Positions 52,107 to 61,488 are shown, counted from the first letter of the stretch. The stretch is DNA of 64,000 bases from Niveispirillum lacus (GCF_002251795.1 NZ_NOXU01000024.1:186001-250000), one strand, 5' to 3'. The notes: a model not told the origin generated them from the letters alone. Translations and numbers: made by a program.

Positions 52107-53339
52107 ATGGATCGCCTGATGCGCCGTCATTCCCTTGCCGTCCTGTTTGCCTTTGGCCTGCTAACGGGCTGCGCTCCGCAGTCCGTAAAGCCGCCTGCCC
52201 CGACTGTTGCGCCTGCCCCGGCTGTGGAGGCTGAAAGACCCGCCGCACGACTGACACTGCGCCCCGCGCGCTTCACCGACCTGCCGGGCTGGTCGGTGGA
52301 TCGCACGGCCGAAGCCCTTCCGGCACTGTTGAAAAGCTGCGACCGGCTGGCAAAGCAGCCGGCAGACCGCCCCCTGGGGCCAGACGGCATGATGGGCCGC
52401 ATCCGCGACTGGACAGGCCCCTGTGCAGTGATCGCCAAGCTGCCGCCGGGAGATCATGTTGCCCTGCGCCGCACAGTGGAAGACCTGTTCCAGCCCTGGG
52501 CCGCCGGCGACAATGGCCAGGAGGAAGGGTTGTTTACCGGCTATTATGAAAGCGCCCTACGCGGGTCGCTGAAACGGCAGGGCAAATACCAGACGCCGCT
52601 TTATAAGCGTCCCTCCGATCTGGTGATGGTCGAACTGGGCGAGTTCCGTCCCAACCTCAAGGGTGAACGTATCGCCGGCCGTGTGGTGGACGGGCAGTTG
52701 AAGCCCTATGCCGACCGCCGCGCCATCGAATCCGGCGCCCTGAACGGCAAGGGGCTGGAACTGCTTTATGTCGACGATCCCGTCGATGCCTTTTTCCTTC
52801 AGATTCAGGGGTCGGGGCGGGTCACCCTGCCCGATGGCAACCAGATTCGTGTCGGGTATGACGGACAGAATGGCCATCCCTATTTCGCTATCGGCCGTGA
52901 ACTGGTGGCGCGCGGTGCGTTGACCAAGGATGAAGTCTCGATGCAATCCATCCGCGCCTGGCTGGAAGCCAACCCTTCCAAGGCGGCGGAGGTGATGAAC
53001 ACCAACCCATCCTTCGTGTTCTTCCGCCGGCTGGAAGGGGAGGGGCCGTTAGGGGCACAGGGTGTTGCCCTGACGCCAGGGCGGTCATTGGCCGTAGACC
53101 GGACCTTTATCGCCTATGGTGTGCCCGTATGGCTGGATACAGAAGATCCGGTGCAGACCAAGACGCGTGTCCGGCGCCTGATGGTGGCTCAGGACACCGG
53201 CGGTGCCATCCGGGGGCCTGTGCGCGGTGATGTCTTCTGGGGGCATGGGCCAGACGCTGAACATCGGGCTGGTCTGATGAAAAGCAGCGGGCGTTATTGG
53301 CTGCTGCTGCCCAAAGGCATAACGCCACCGGTTTCCTGA
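52107..53339 (+). CDS. mltA: MltA membrane-bound lytic transglycosylase
   Basis: About 410 residues with a lipoprotein signal (RRHSLAVLFAFGLLTGC). The MltA barrel shows EEGLFTGYYESALRGSLK, YVDDPVDAFFLQIQGSGRV, NPSFVFFR and the catalytic Asp in VAQDTGGAIRGPVRGDVFWG. It cuts glycan strands of peptidoglycan to 1,6-anhydro products. The start may be 52107, 52119 or the coupled ATG at 52041; the hairpin upstream favours 52107 or 52119. A Smr-domain gene that often follows is missing. Confidence 0.9.
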   Translation: MDRLMRRHSLAVLFAFGLLTGCAPQSVKPPAPTVAPAPAVEAERPAARLTLRPARFTDLPGWSVDRTAEALPALLKSCDRLAKQPADRPLGPDGMMGRIRDWTGPCAVIAKLPPGDHVALRRTVEDLFQPWAAGDNGQEEGLFTGYYESALRGSLKRQGKYQTPLYKRPSDLVMVELGEFRPNLKGERIAGRVVDGQLKPYADRRAIESGALNGKGLELLYVDDPVDAFFLQIQGSGRVTLPDGNQIRVGYDGQNGHPYFAIGRELVARGALTKDEVSMQSIRAWLEANPSKAAEVMNTNPSFVFFRRLEGEGPLGAQGVALTPGRSLAVDRTFIAYGVPVWLDTEDPVQTKTRVRRLMVAQDTGGAIRGPVRGDVFWGHGPDAEHRAGLMKSSGRYWLLLPKGITPPVS

Positions 53340-53344
53340 CGGGG

Positions 53345-54160
53345 TTACCAGTCCGTTTCGCTGATGATCGACCCGTCGGGGCAAGTGGTCTCGCGCAGTT
53401 TGACGCTAATCTTCCCGGTATCGGCGGACAGGATATAGTCGGATTGGGTTTCGTCTCCCCGATCGCCGCATGCCCGGTGCGCGACCACCGCCGCCCCCGA
53501 CTGATCACGCAGCGCTGCCCAAGCCCGCGCATTCAGCATCAATGCCCGCTCAGGATGTCCGGTGGAGCGCAGGAAATCCAGCCGCTCACGCCCCGCCGGC
53601 AATCCGATGGCGGCATAGAGGGGCTTTCCCCCCGGCTCCACATCTGTCTGCAACAGGAACTCGCTGCTGCGCCCGTCCCGGTCATAATCTGCGAATCGCA
53701 TCAGGGTGATGGCGGGACGCCGGTCCACCGTTTTCAGAAACTTGCCTTCATCCTCAAGCCAGCGGCCATAATCATCATCCTTGACCGTCCGGCGCGGCAG
53801 GACCGACCAACCGGCCTCCCTGTGGCCATTGATCAGTTCTGAGGCCGCCTCGAAGGCGGGACCGGGATCGAAACGGTCAATCACCTGACCATCGCGCAGC
53901 CGGCGCAGCGACAGGCGCCCCATCTCGCCATAAGCAAAGCCAGCGCAGGGGGCGGTGATGGCCACTTCCGGGCTCACCGCCTCGCAATAATCGCGGACGG
54001 GACCGACCCAAACCAGTTGCCATACCTCTTCGCTGCCCGCCACCATCAATCGCTGTTCTTCCCGGAGGCTTTCCGGCGGCGGGGCTGTCGGAGCCGATAA
54101 TGCTGCAGGTGGTGTCAGCAGCAGTGCGTGCAGGGCCAGGAGGATGGTGTGCCGGCGCAT
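53345..54160 (-). CDS. Secreted protein with EF-hand-like segment
   Basis: A 271-residue protein with signal peptide MRRHTILLALHALLLTPPA and a mature domain of unknown family. Asp-rich DYDRDGRSSEFLL near residue 180 fits one EF-hand calcium loop (DxDxDG...E). Two Cys pairs (DYCEAV with APCAGF; RACGDRG with TTCPDG) may form disulfides. GGAGGG precedes the ATG at 54160. It is convergent with mltA, 5 bases apart. Confidence 0.65.
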   Translation of the reverse strand: MRRHTILLALHALLLTPPAALSAPTAPPPESLREEQRLMVAGSEEVWQLVWVGPVRDYCEAVSPEVAITAPCAGFAYGEMGRLSLRRLRDGQVIDRFDPGPAFEAASELINGHREAGWSVLPRRTVKDDDYGRWLEDEGKFLKTVDRRPAITLMRFADYDRDGRSSEFLLQTDVEPGGKPLYAAIGLPAGRERLDFLRSTGHPERALMLNARAWAALRDQSGAAVVAHRACGDRGDETQSDYILSADTGKISVKLRETTCPDGSIISETDW

Positions 54161-54194
54161 CAGGGTGCCCTCCGTCGGGTAACACCGCTTCAGA

Positions 54195-55994
54195 TTACCC
54201 CAAGGCTTCGTTGAAATCATCCAGAAGGGCGGCAATCCGTCCGCTGTCAGTCTGCCCCATGATCATGCCGGCGCGGCGCGCGGCTTCGCGCAGGTCCATG
54301 CCCCGTACCCGTCGCTTGACCAGGGGCAGATTGCCCGGCGCCATAGATAATTCACGCACACCCAGACCCAACAGCAGGGCGGCATAACGCGGATCGCCCG
54401 CCATTTCACCGCAGACCGACACGGGAATGCCGGCCCGCCCCGCCGCCTCCACAGTAAACTGTACCAGCCGCAGCACGGCGGGGTGCAACGGATCATAGAG
54501 ATAGGCCACCTGTTCATCGCCCCGGTCGATGGCCAGCGTGTATTGGATCAAGTCATTTGTACCTATGGCGAAAAAGTCGGAAACCGAGGCCAGACTGTCG
54601 GCGGCCAGGGCGGCGCCGGGAATTTCGATCATCGCGCCCAGAGGGGGCAGCGGGTCAGCAATGGCGTGGCCTCGACGCAGCAGGCGACGAGCCACAGCGC
54701 GCATCAGGTCCCGCACCTTGCGCATTTCCGACGGGTTGCTGATCATTGGGACCAAAATGCGGATCGGCCCGTGAGCACCAGCGCGCAGCATCGCCGCCAG
54801 TTGCGTCTCCAGCAGCTTGGGCTCCTTCAGGCCCAGGCGGATAGCACGCAGTCCCAAGGCCGGATTGGCTGGCGTGGCAAAATGCTCGGCCAAGGCACCC
54901 GCCAGCTTTTCACCCCCCACATCCAGCGTGCGAGCCGTGACGGGTTTGCCCTCCATGGCGATCACGAGATCACGCAACACCTGATACTGCTCTTCCTCTC
55001 CGGGCAGATCATCACGGTTCATGTACAGAAATTCGGTACGCAGCAGGCCAACCCCCGCTGCACCGCCATCGCGGGCCCCATCCAGTTCGCGCGGCAATTC
55101 CAGATTGGCATTCAACGTGACATTGGTGCCATCGCGGGTAATGGCGGGCAGCCCGGCCAGGGCTTTCAACTGCTCCCGCTCCGCCCGCCACAGGGCTTGG
55201 CGCTGCCGGTAATCGGCCAGCACATCGTCCGACGGATTGATCAGGACACGGCCGGCGCGCCCGTCGACAACCACGAGGTCACCGGTCTCCACCCCTTGCA
55301 GCAGACCGGCAGCGCCCAACACGGCAGGCAAGCCCAGCGACCGTGCCATGATGGCCGTATGGCCTTCCGCCCCACCCAGCACGGTGGCGAAACCGCCGAT
55401 GCGGCGGGGGTCCAACAGGGCTGTATCGGCGGGCGACAATTCCTCCGCCAGGATAATGGCGCCATTGGGCAATCGGGAGAAGGCCTGATAAGGCGTTTCC
55501 ATCAGGTTACGGATCAAGCGTCGCCCGACCTCGCGCACATCGGCAACGCGCGCAGCCAGATAGGCATCGTCCATGGCGGCAAAACTCTGCGCCAGAACCG
55601 TGATCTCCTGCTGCACCGCCGACTCAGCATTCAGATGTTCAGCCCGGATACGCTTTTCCACCCCCCGGATCAGGCGCGACCCCGACAGCATGGCCTGATG
55701 TGCTTCCAAAAGGGTGGCCACATCGGCAGCGGCATCAGCAGGCAAGGTGCCAGCCTTGGATTTCAGCTTGCCCAACTGGCGGCGTGCCTTTTCCACAGCG
55801 CCGTGGAATCGGCCCACTTCCTCGTCCACGGCAGTGTCGGCTACACAATATTCCGGCACCTGGATGGCACCAGCTTCCATCACATGGGCGGGGCCAATGG
55901 CAATGCCCGGTGAAACACCCAAGCCCCGCAGCAGGCGTTCAGCCGTGGCGGCGTCCCCCGCGCCAGGGCGGGCGGGATGCTGTCGCGTGGTCAT
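54195..55994 (-). CDS. ptsI: Phosphoenolpyruvate-protein phosphotransferase (enzyme I)
   Basis: A 599-residue enzyme I that takes phosphate from PEP and hands it to HPr. The phospho-His lies in LGGAEGHTAIMARSLGLPAV; the PEP-binding C-terminal barrel has FLYMNRDDLPGEEEQ, MIEIPGAALAAD, NDLIQYTLAIDRGDEQ and the Cys in VSVCGEMAGDP. It lacks the GAF domain of the nitrogen-type enzyme (PtsP). It is the last gene of an hprK-rapZ-EIIA-HPr-EI run on the minus strand. Confidence 0.93.
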   Translation of the reverse strand: MTTRQHPARPGAGDAATAERLLRGLGVSPGIAIGPAHVMEAGAIQVPEYCVADTAVDEEVGRFHGAVEKARRQLGKLKSKAGTLPADAAADVATLLEAHQAMLSGSRLIRGVEKRIRAEHLNAESAVQQEITVLAQSFAAMDDAYLAARVADVREVGRRLIRNLMETPYQAFSRLPNGAIILAEELSPADTALLDPRRIGGFATVLGGAEGHTAIMARSLGLPAVLGAAGLLQGVETGDLVVVDGRAGRVLINPSDDVLADYRQRQALWRAEREQLKALAGLPAITRDGTNVTLNANLELPRELDGARDGGAAGVGLLRTEFLYMNRDDLPGEEEQYQVLRDLVIAMEGKPVTARTLDVGGEKLAGALAEHFATPANPALGLRAIRLGLKEPKLLETQLAAMLRAGAHGPIRILVPMISNPSEMRKVRDLMRAVARRLLRRGHAIADPLPPLGAMIEIPGAALAADSLASVSDFFAIGTNDLIQYTLAIDRGDEQVAYLYDPLHPAVLRLVQFTVEAAGRAGIPVSVCGEMAGDPRYAALLLGLGVRELSMAPGNLPLVKRRVRGMDLREAARRAGMIMGQTDSGRIAALLDDFNEALG

Positions 55995-56018
55995 GGGCGG
56001 GCACTCCCCGAACGTTTC

Positions 56019-56312
56019 TTAGTCTTCGCCGAATTTATCGTCGACCAGCTTGGTCAGGGCATCCAGCACCTCAAGGGCTTGATTGCCGGTCGCCCTGATA
56101 TCAATCGTTGTATCGATACTGGCTGCCAGCATCATAAGCCCCATGATGGAGACGCCGGATACGATATTATCGGCCCGTTCAACCTCTACCTGTGCGTCGT
56201 AATCGCCGGCCAGCTTCACGAACTTCGCTGCCGCGCGGGCATGCAGGCCGCGGCGGTTGCGGATAGTCACTGTTCGCGACAGGGCGCCGGGGGGCAGGAT
56301 GCTTTCGCTCAT
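56019..56312 (-). CDS. ptsH: HPr phosphocarrier protein
   Basis: A 97-residue HPr. The phospho-accepting His is in RRGLHARAAAKFVKL (about residue 24) and the regulatory Ser, target of HPr kinase, is in NIVSGVSIMGLMML. HPr relays phosphate between EI and EIIA. The short kinase gene for the Ser is in the same operon, which supports regulation rather than sugar uptake. Confidence 0.95.
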   Translation of the reverse strand: MSESILPPGALSRTVTIRNRRGLHARAAAKFVKLAGDYDAQVEVERADNIVSGVSIMGLMMLAASIDTTIDIRATGNQALEVLDALTKLVDDKFGED

Positions 56313-56356
56313 TCACGAGAACCGCACAGAAAGGGGATAGGAAGGGACAAAGGGGG

Positions 56357-56761
56357 TCAGCCGTCAGACAGCAGGGCGGACGCAACGTTGATATATTTCC
56401 GCCCCGCCTCCTGCGCCGCTGCCACGGCGGTTTTCAGATCGGCGCCGGTTTTGCGCACAGACGCCAACTTGATCAGCATGGGCAGGTTCATGCCGGCGAT
56501 TACCTCCACCTTGGCGCGGTCCATGATGGAAATGGCCAGATTGGAGGGGGTGCCGCCGAACATGTCGGTCAGCACCACAACGCCATCGCCGCTATCGCAC
56601 TTGGCTACATCGGTGAGGATGTCATTGCGGCGCTGCTCCATATCGTCCTCGGGCCCGATACAGACGGCGCATACCTGTTTCTGCGGGCCGACCACATGCT
56701 CCATGGCGGCAATGAACTCCACAGCAAGATTGCCGTGGGTGACAAGGACCAAGCCAATCAT
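56357..56761 (-). CDS. Mannose-family PTS EIIA protein
   Basis: A 134-residue EIIA-Man domain. The phospho-His is His9 of LVLVTHGNLAVEF and the conserved VVVLTDMFGGTPSNLA loop follows. No EIIB, EIIC or EIID gene is near, so it does not move sugar and probably acts as a phosphorylation-state signal. It overlaps rapZ by 4 bases. The ATG at 56761 is chosen since the open frame before it is a Pro/Arg-rich shadow of rapZ. Confidence 0.93.
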   Translation of the reverse strand: MIGLVLVTHGNLAVEFIAAMEHVVGPQKQVCAVCIGPEDDMEQRRNDILTDVAKCDSGDGVVVLTDMFGGTPSNLAISIMDRAKVEVIAGMNLPMLIKLASVRKTGADLKTAVAAAQEAGRKYINVASALLSDG

Positions 56762-57705
56762 GCGTTTTCCCTCAGGTTTGTGCCGGCAGCCGCCCGGTCT
56801 TCGGGAACGGGGGGCGGTGCCTGTTCCTTGCGGTCGAGGTCGCGATGCGCCTCGCCCACCTTGTATCCCCGCTCCATCAGCCAACGGGCCAGATTGCAGG
56901 TAATGAAAACCGATCGGTGGCGGCCGCCGGTGCAACCGATCGCGATGGTCAGGTAATGCTTGCCCTCCCGCACATAGCGGGGCAGCAAAGGTTCCAGAAG
57001 CCGGGTCAGATTACCGAAAAATTCGGCATAGTCCGGGTCGCGGGTAATGTAATCGGCCACCGGCTGGTCCATTCCGGTCAGGGGCCGCAAGTGTTTGTCC
57101 CAATGCGGATTGTCCAGGAACCGCACGTCGAAGACCAGATCAGCCTCACGCGGGACGCCGTGACGGTAGGCAAAACTGGTGACGAAGATCGACAGGCCTG
57201 GCCCGCCATCCAACCGGAACAGCCCCGTCAGGTGACGCCGCGTGTCATGAACGGAAAAATTCGTGGTGTCCACCACCTCATCTGCGCTGTCGCGCAAGGG
57301 TTGCATCAGCACCCGCTCGGTGGCGATCCCATCCAGAACCGGTCTGTCCAGCGCCATCGGGTGCGGGCGGCGGGTTTCGGTGTAACGCCGCTGCAAGGCA
57401 TCGGCATGGGCATCCATGAACAGCAACCGCACCCGCAGGTCCGGACGCCCGCGCAGCAGCGATATCTGGGCCAGCAGCGCCTGGGTGTTGAAATCGCGGG
57501 TACGGCTATCAATGCCAATGACCAGCGGCCGATCATGCGGTTGGCTGACCAGGGGCTGCAACAAGGACAGGCGCAGATTATCCACCGCTTCGTAGCCAAG
57601 GTCCTCCAAGCATTTCATGGCCGTGGACAGGCCACTGCCGGACATGCCGGTAGCGACGACAATCGGCAGACGGCCATCGGGGCCCAGGCCGGTGGAACCG
57701 TTCAT
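56758..57705 (-). CDS. rapZ: RNase adapter protein RapZ
   Basis: A 315-residue RapZ/YvcJ-family protein. The N-terminal P-loop reads GMSGSGLST (Walker A lysine replaced by Leu, about residue 26); the C-terminal RNA-binding domain shows TIAIGCTGGRHRSVFIT. In E. coli RapZ steers RNase E to the GlmZ small RNA and so controls cell-wall amino-sugar synthesis. It lies between hprK and the EIIA gene, overlapping both by 4 bases. A similar K/R substitution occurs in some relatives. Confidence 0.9.
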   Translation of the reverse strand: MNGSTGLGPDGRLPIVVATGMSGSGLSTAMKCLEDLGYEAVDNLRLSLLQPLVSQPHDRPLVIGIDSRTRDFNTQALLAQISLLRGRPDLRVRLLFMDAHADALQRRYTETRRPHPMALDRPVLDGIATERVLMQPLRDSADEVVDTTNFSVHDTRRHLTGLFRLDGGPGLSIFVTSFAYRHGVPREADLVFDVRFLDNPHWDKHLRPLTGMDQPVADYITRDPDYAEFFGNLTRLLEPLLPRYVREGKHYLTIAIGCTGGRHRSVFITCNLARWLMERGYKVGEAHRDLDRKEQAPPPVPEDRAAAGTNLRENA

Positions 57706-58187
57706 GCCTGCCCCCCCTGGGTGGTGGCCGCGACCAGTTCCCGCCAGGAGGCTTCCCCCGGTACCAGTGGCCAGCCACGGGCGAAGGCGGCCATGGCCAG
57801 GCGCAGTTTGGCCGGGGTAGAGACATGAAACGGGTTCAAACAGATACGGGCTACGGCCACGCCGGCAATGACTTCAAACCCCGGATCGGGAAGCCGTTGC
57901 TCATCTTCGCCGAGATCGACGATCAGGCCCAAAGGGGCCGCATCCAGAGCCGGCACCGGCAGCACACCCAGGCCACGAACCTCCATCAGGCCGGCTATGG
58001 AATGCGGGCAGCAGGCAGTCAGCCCCCCCTGCCCATCCATGATCAAGTCGACACGGTCATCAGCCACCAGACGCGCCCCGTTATCGATCAGGCGCAGCGC
58101 CAGATCGGACTTGCCCGCACCTGACGGACCCCGCAGCAGCAGAGCGGTTCCATCGATCGCGACACAGCTTGCATGTATCTGAACCAT
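57702..58187 (-). CDS. hprK: Short HPr kinase/phosphatase
   Basis: A 161-residue alphaproteobacterial HprK/P that is only the catalytic core (QIHASCVAIDGTALLLRGPS with GAGKS P-loop), without the N-terminal domain of Firmicute enzymes. It phosphorylates the Ser of HPr. The ATG at 58187 (MVQIHASC) is preferred over the TTG at 58196. It is the first gene of the operon; the ChvG-ChvI two-component genes that normally precede it in this class are not present here. Confidence 0.88.
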   Translation of the reverse strand: MVQIHASCVAIDGTALLLRGPSGAGKSDLALRLIDNGARLVADDRVDLIMDGQGGLTACCPHSIAGLMEVRGLGVLPVPALDAAPLGLIVDLGEDEQRLPDPGFEVIAGVAVARICLNPFHVSTPAKLRLAMAAFARGWPLVPGEASWRELVAATTQGGQA

Positions 58188-58408
58188 GATCACCAACGGC
58201 AGGGATCAAAGGTCCGGGCGGGCATAAAGCCGCCACCCATCCACACCATGCTCCGGCATCCCGGCCATCCCGCTCCCGAGTTTCACAGGAACAACCTTCT
58301 TAGCAAACGCGGGAGCAGGGAGCGAGGGTAATCGGCAGACGCACGTGTGCCGGACTGTCACCCGACACCGCCACTTCCCCCGCTCCTCTGTACCCCGTAT
58401 CAGTATCA

Positions 58409-59239
58409 ATGCGTCTCCCCATTGCCCAATGGTCGATCTTGCCCGAACTGCTGACCCCTGACCTCTTGGTCTTTCTGGCCTGTGCCGCACTGCTGGCCGG
58501 CTTCATTGATGCCATTGCCGGCGGGGGTGGGCTCATCACCATTCCGGCGTTGCTGTCCACGGGCATGCCGCCCGCCGCCGCCCTGGCAACCAACAAGTTG
58601 CAGGGTAGTTTCGGGACCGCCATGGCCACCATCACCTTCTGGCGGGCAGGGCAGATCGAGCTGAAAGCCATGGCCTTCACCGTCGCCTGCGTCTTTGCCG
58701 GGTCAGCCGCAGGTACGCTGCTGGTGCGGATGACAGGTACCGGTTTCATGATGGCGCTGATCCCCATTCTGCTGGTCGCCATTGCTGTCTATTTCCTGTT
58801 CAGCCCGCGCGTGGGTGACGTGGAGGCGAAGGCCCGCATGACCCTGCCGGCCTTCAGCCTGACGGTCGGAATCGCGGTTGGCTTTTATGATGGGTTTTTC
58901 GGGCCGGGCACGGGCAGCTTCTTTGCGCTGGGCTGTGTGGCGCTGCTGGGCATGAATATGCGCCGCGCCACGGCCAACACCAAGCTGCTGAATTTCACCA
59001 GCAATGTGGTCAGTCTGGGCGTCTTCGCCTTGGGGGGGCAGATTGTCTGGAAGGCCGGCCTGATCATGGCGCTAGCGCAGGTGATCGGTGCGTGGGCCGG
59101 CAGCCATGCTGCGCTGCGCTTTGGCACCAAGCTGGTACGACCGTTGCTGGTCATCGTCTGTCTGGGTATGACCATCCGATTGGTGGCGCAACCCGACCAC
59201 CCTCTGTATCTTCTCGTCCGCGACCTGTTCGCCGCCTGA
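58409..59239 (+). CDS. TSUP family membrane transporter (TauE/SafE-like)
   Basis: A 276-residue protein with about eight membrane helices in two repeats: LLAGFIDAIAGGGGLITIPALL and LTVGIAVGFYDGFFGPGTGSF. This is the TSUP family, which exports or imports sulfite, sulfonates or other organic anions. The glycine-rich motif of each repeat is intact. It may be cotranscribed with moeB, which begins 9 bases after its stop, hinting at sulfur metabolism. Confidence 0.88.
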   Translation: MRLPIAQWSILPELLTPDLLVFLACAALLAGFIDAIAGGGGLITIPALLSTGMPPAAALATNKLQGSFGTAMATITFWRAGQIELKAMAFTVACVFAGSAAGTLLVRMTGTGFMMALIPILLVAIAVYFLFSPRVGDVEAKARMTLPAFSLTVGIAVGFYDGFFGPGTGSFFALGCVALLGMNMRRATANTKLLNFTSNVVSLGVFALGGQIVWKAGLIMALAQVIGAWAGSHAALRFGTKLVRPLLVIVCLGMTIRLVAQPDHPLYLLVRDLFAA

Positions 59240-59248
59240 GGAACTGTC

Positions 59249-60043
59249 ATGCGCGACCTCACCGACAGCCAGATCGACCGTTACGCCCGCCATATCATGC
59301 TGCGCGAGGTTGGCGGAAAGGGGCAGTCGACGCTATTATCCTCTTCCGCCCTGATCGTGGGTGCCGGGGGCCTGGGTGCACCGATGCTGCTGTATCTGGC
59401 CGCCGCCGGGGTGGGGCGTATTGGCATTGTCGATGATGATGTTGTGGATCTGTCGAACCTGCAACGCCAGGTGATCCATGACACCCTTGGCATCGGCGTC
59501 GCCAAGGTGGAGAGCGCAGCAGCCCGCATCGCCGCCATCAACCCTGATGTAAAGGTGGAGGTTCAAAAGACCCGCCTGAATCGGTCCAACGTGCTGGACA
59601 TTATCCGCGGTTATGATGTTGTGGCCGACGGTACCGACAATTTTGCCACACGCTTCTTGTTGAACGACGCCTGTTATCTGGCCGGCAAAACGCTGGTCAG
59701 TGCCGCCATGCTGCGCTTCGACGGGCAGCTATCCACCTTCAAGGCGCATCTGGGTGACCCGCACCCCTGCTACCGTTGCATTTTCCGCGAACCGCCGCCG
59801 CCCGGTATGATCCCATCCTGTTCCGAAGGCGGGGTGCTGGGTGCGCTGGCCGGCACCATGGGCAGTCTGCAGGCCGTAGAGGTGCTAAAGGAATTGCTGG
59901 CAATCGGTGACAGCCTGTCCGGTCGTCTGCTGATGTATTCAGCGCTCGAGACCAGCTTTCGTACCGTAAAAATCCGCCGTGATCCGGACTGCCCTGTCTG
60001 TGGCACGCACCCGACCTATCTGGACCTGTCTCACCATCAATGA
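59249..60043 (+). CDS. moeB: MoeB/ThiF-type sulfur-carrier adenylyltransferase
   Basis: A 264-residue E1-like enzyme. The ATP-binding loop is LIVGAGGLGAPMLLYLAAAGVG, with Arg and Asp in VVDLSNLQRQVIHDTLGIG; two zinc Cys pairs are CYRCIFREPP and CPVCGTH. It adenylates the C-terminus of MoaD or ThiS-like sulfur carriers. Adjacent sulfur genes (TSUP transporter, DsrE protein) support a sulfur role, but no moaD or thiS is seen. Confidence 0.9.
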   Translation: MRDLTDSQIDRYARHIMLREVGGKGQSTLLSSSALIVGAGGLGAPMLLYLAAAGVGRIGIVDDDVVDLSNLQRQVIHDTLGIGVAKVESAAARIAAINPDVKVEVQKTRLNRSNVLDIIRGYDVVADGTDNFATRFLLNDACYLAGKTLVSAAMLRFDGQLSTFKAHLGDPHPCYRCIFREPPPPGMIPSCSEGGVLGALAGTMGSLQAVEVLKELLAIGDSLSGRLLMYSALETSFRTVKIRRDPDCPVCGTHPTYLDLSHHQ

Positions 60044-60064
60044 AACCACGCCGGGAGCGTCTGC

Positions 60065-60487
60065 ATGTCCGACGGTAAATGGGGTCTGGTTCTGGTGATC
60101 CAGTCCGGTGGTTATGACCGTGTGCATTATGCGCTGGTCACCGCCGCCGCCGCGGTTGCCACAGGCCGGCCGGTAACCCTGTTCTTCACAGGACGGGCCC
60201 TGCCGGCGCTGCTGGCGGGAGAAGGCTGGAAACGCCTGGATTTCTCTGACGACGGCACCAGCCCCGAGGCACGCGATGCCACTCTGGCCCTGCGGGGGGT
60301 TGGCACCTTCGACGAATTGCTGACAGCGTGTGCAGAACTGGGCGTGACTTTCCTGGCCTGTGAGATGGGCTGGCGGGCGCTGGGCATCCGCGAACCATCC
60401 CTTCGCCCTGACCTGCATGTCGAAACCACAGGCATGGTCAGCCTGTTGGCTCAGGTGCGACAAGGGGACCATATGTTGTTTGTCTAA
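60065..60487 (+). CDS. DsrE/F-like family protein
   Basis: A 140-residue DsrE-type fold: VLVIQSGGYDRVHYALVTAAAA, then GRPVTLFFTGRALPALLAG and ACEMGWRALGIRE with a Cys that could carry sulfur. Such proteins transfer sulfur in tRNA thiolation or dissimilation; some act otherwise. It follows moeB by 21 bases and is convergent with rpoH. Confidence 0.85.
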   Translation: MSDGKWGLVLVIQSGGYDRVHYALVTAAAAVATGRPVTLFFTGRALPALLAGEGWKRLDFSDDGTSPEARDATLALRGVGTFDELLTACAELGVTFLACEMGWRALGIREPSLRPDLHVETTGMVSLLAQVRQGDHMLFV

Positions 60488-60523
60488 AGGGCCCCAGTCA
60501 GTCCTTTCGCACTCAGCCGCTTG

Positions 60524-61432
60524 TCAGGCCATCGCCATCACGCCCATCCGACGGCCCAGCGCCATCGGCGGCGGCAAGGTGGCAGCCTCGGCTTGGGCGC
60601 GGACACGGCGGACGACCTTTTTATAAGCGCCACTCTCGATCTGACGGATTCGCTCTTTGCTGACCCCATAATGACGGGCCAGGGTTTCCAGCGTGACCGG
60701 GTGGTCCGACAGGTTGCGAGCGGCAAAGACGTGCCGTTCTCGTTCCCCTAACTGGGTCAGCGCGTCCTTCATCAAGGCCCGACGGGCCTTCAGTTCGCTT
60801 TGGTCGACCAGCAACTCCTCAACACTTTCCCTCTCATCGGCCAGAAGGTCGATGGCTTCATGGTCGCCATCATCACCCACCGGCACATTCAACGAGGCGA
60901 CTGGGGTGGCAAAACGGTGTTCCATCTCACGCACATCTTCGATGCTGACATCCAGGGTTGCCGCCACCTGCTGCGCCTCGGCATCACTCATCACCCGGTC
61001 ATGGATGCCCAGCCTGCGCTGAGTTTGACGCAGATTGAAGAACAGGCGCTTCAGCGTGGCGGTATTGCCGCCCTTCAACATCGACCAGTTATGCAGGACA
61101 AAGGACTGAACCTCCGCCCGAATCCACCACAGCGCATAAGTCGCCAGCCGGAAACCACGAGTGGGGTCAAAACGCTGGACTGCCTTGATCAGCCCGATAT
61201 TCGCCTCTGACACAAGATCGGCAACGGGCAGGCCGGAACGGGCATATTTGCCTGCGACCTTCACCGCCAGGCGCATATGGGATCGGACAAGCTGGTCGAA
61301 GGCGCGGCGATCCTGCCTTTCGGTCCAGTCGCGCGCCAATTGCGCCTCCTGTTCGGGCAGCAACATGGGATAACGGTTAGCCTGGGCCGTGAAAGTCCGC
61401 AGGAACTCGGTGCTTTCGTTGTAACTGGCCAT
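60524..61432 (-). CDS. rpoH: RNA polymerase sigma-32 factor
   Basis: A 302-residue heat-shock sigma factor. Region 2 reads RRAFDQLVRSHMRLAVKVAG, DLVSEANIGLIKAVQRFDP and ATYALWWIRAEVQSFVLHNW; the diagnostic RpoH box is LKRLFFNLRQTQRRLG; region 4 is TLETLARHYGVSKERIRQIE. It directs transcription of heat-shock genes. Several alphaproteobacteria have two RpoH copies, so this may be one of two. A possible iron-control palindrome lies upstream. Confidence 0.93.
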   Translation of the reverse strand: MASYNESTEFLRTFTAQANRYPMLLPEQEAQLARDWTERQDRRAFDQLVRSHMRLAVKVAGKYARSGLPVADLVSEANIGLIKAVQRFDPTRGFRLATYALWWIRAEVQSFVLHNWSMLKGGNTATLKRLFFNLRQTQRRLGIHDRVMSDAEAQQVAATLDVSIEDVREMEHRFATPVASLNVPVGDDGDHEAIDLLADERESVEELLVDQSELKARRALMKDALTQLGERERHVFAARNLSDHPVTLETLARHYGVSKERIRQIESGAYKKVVRRVRAQAEAATLPPPMALGRRMGVMAMA

Positions 61433-61488
61433 GGTCTTTCTCCCCGGACAGGGCGAGGCCGCAGCAGCGGCCGACCGCGCCTATCCTG

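Noticed and set aside
54483-55913. A 476-codon plus-strand frame within ptsI
   Set aside because: Antisense to enzyme I, whose active-site motifs are intact.
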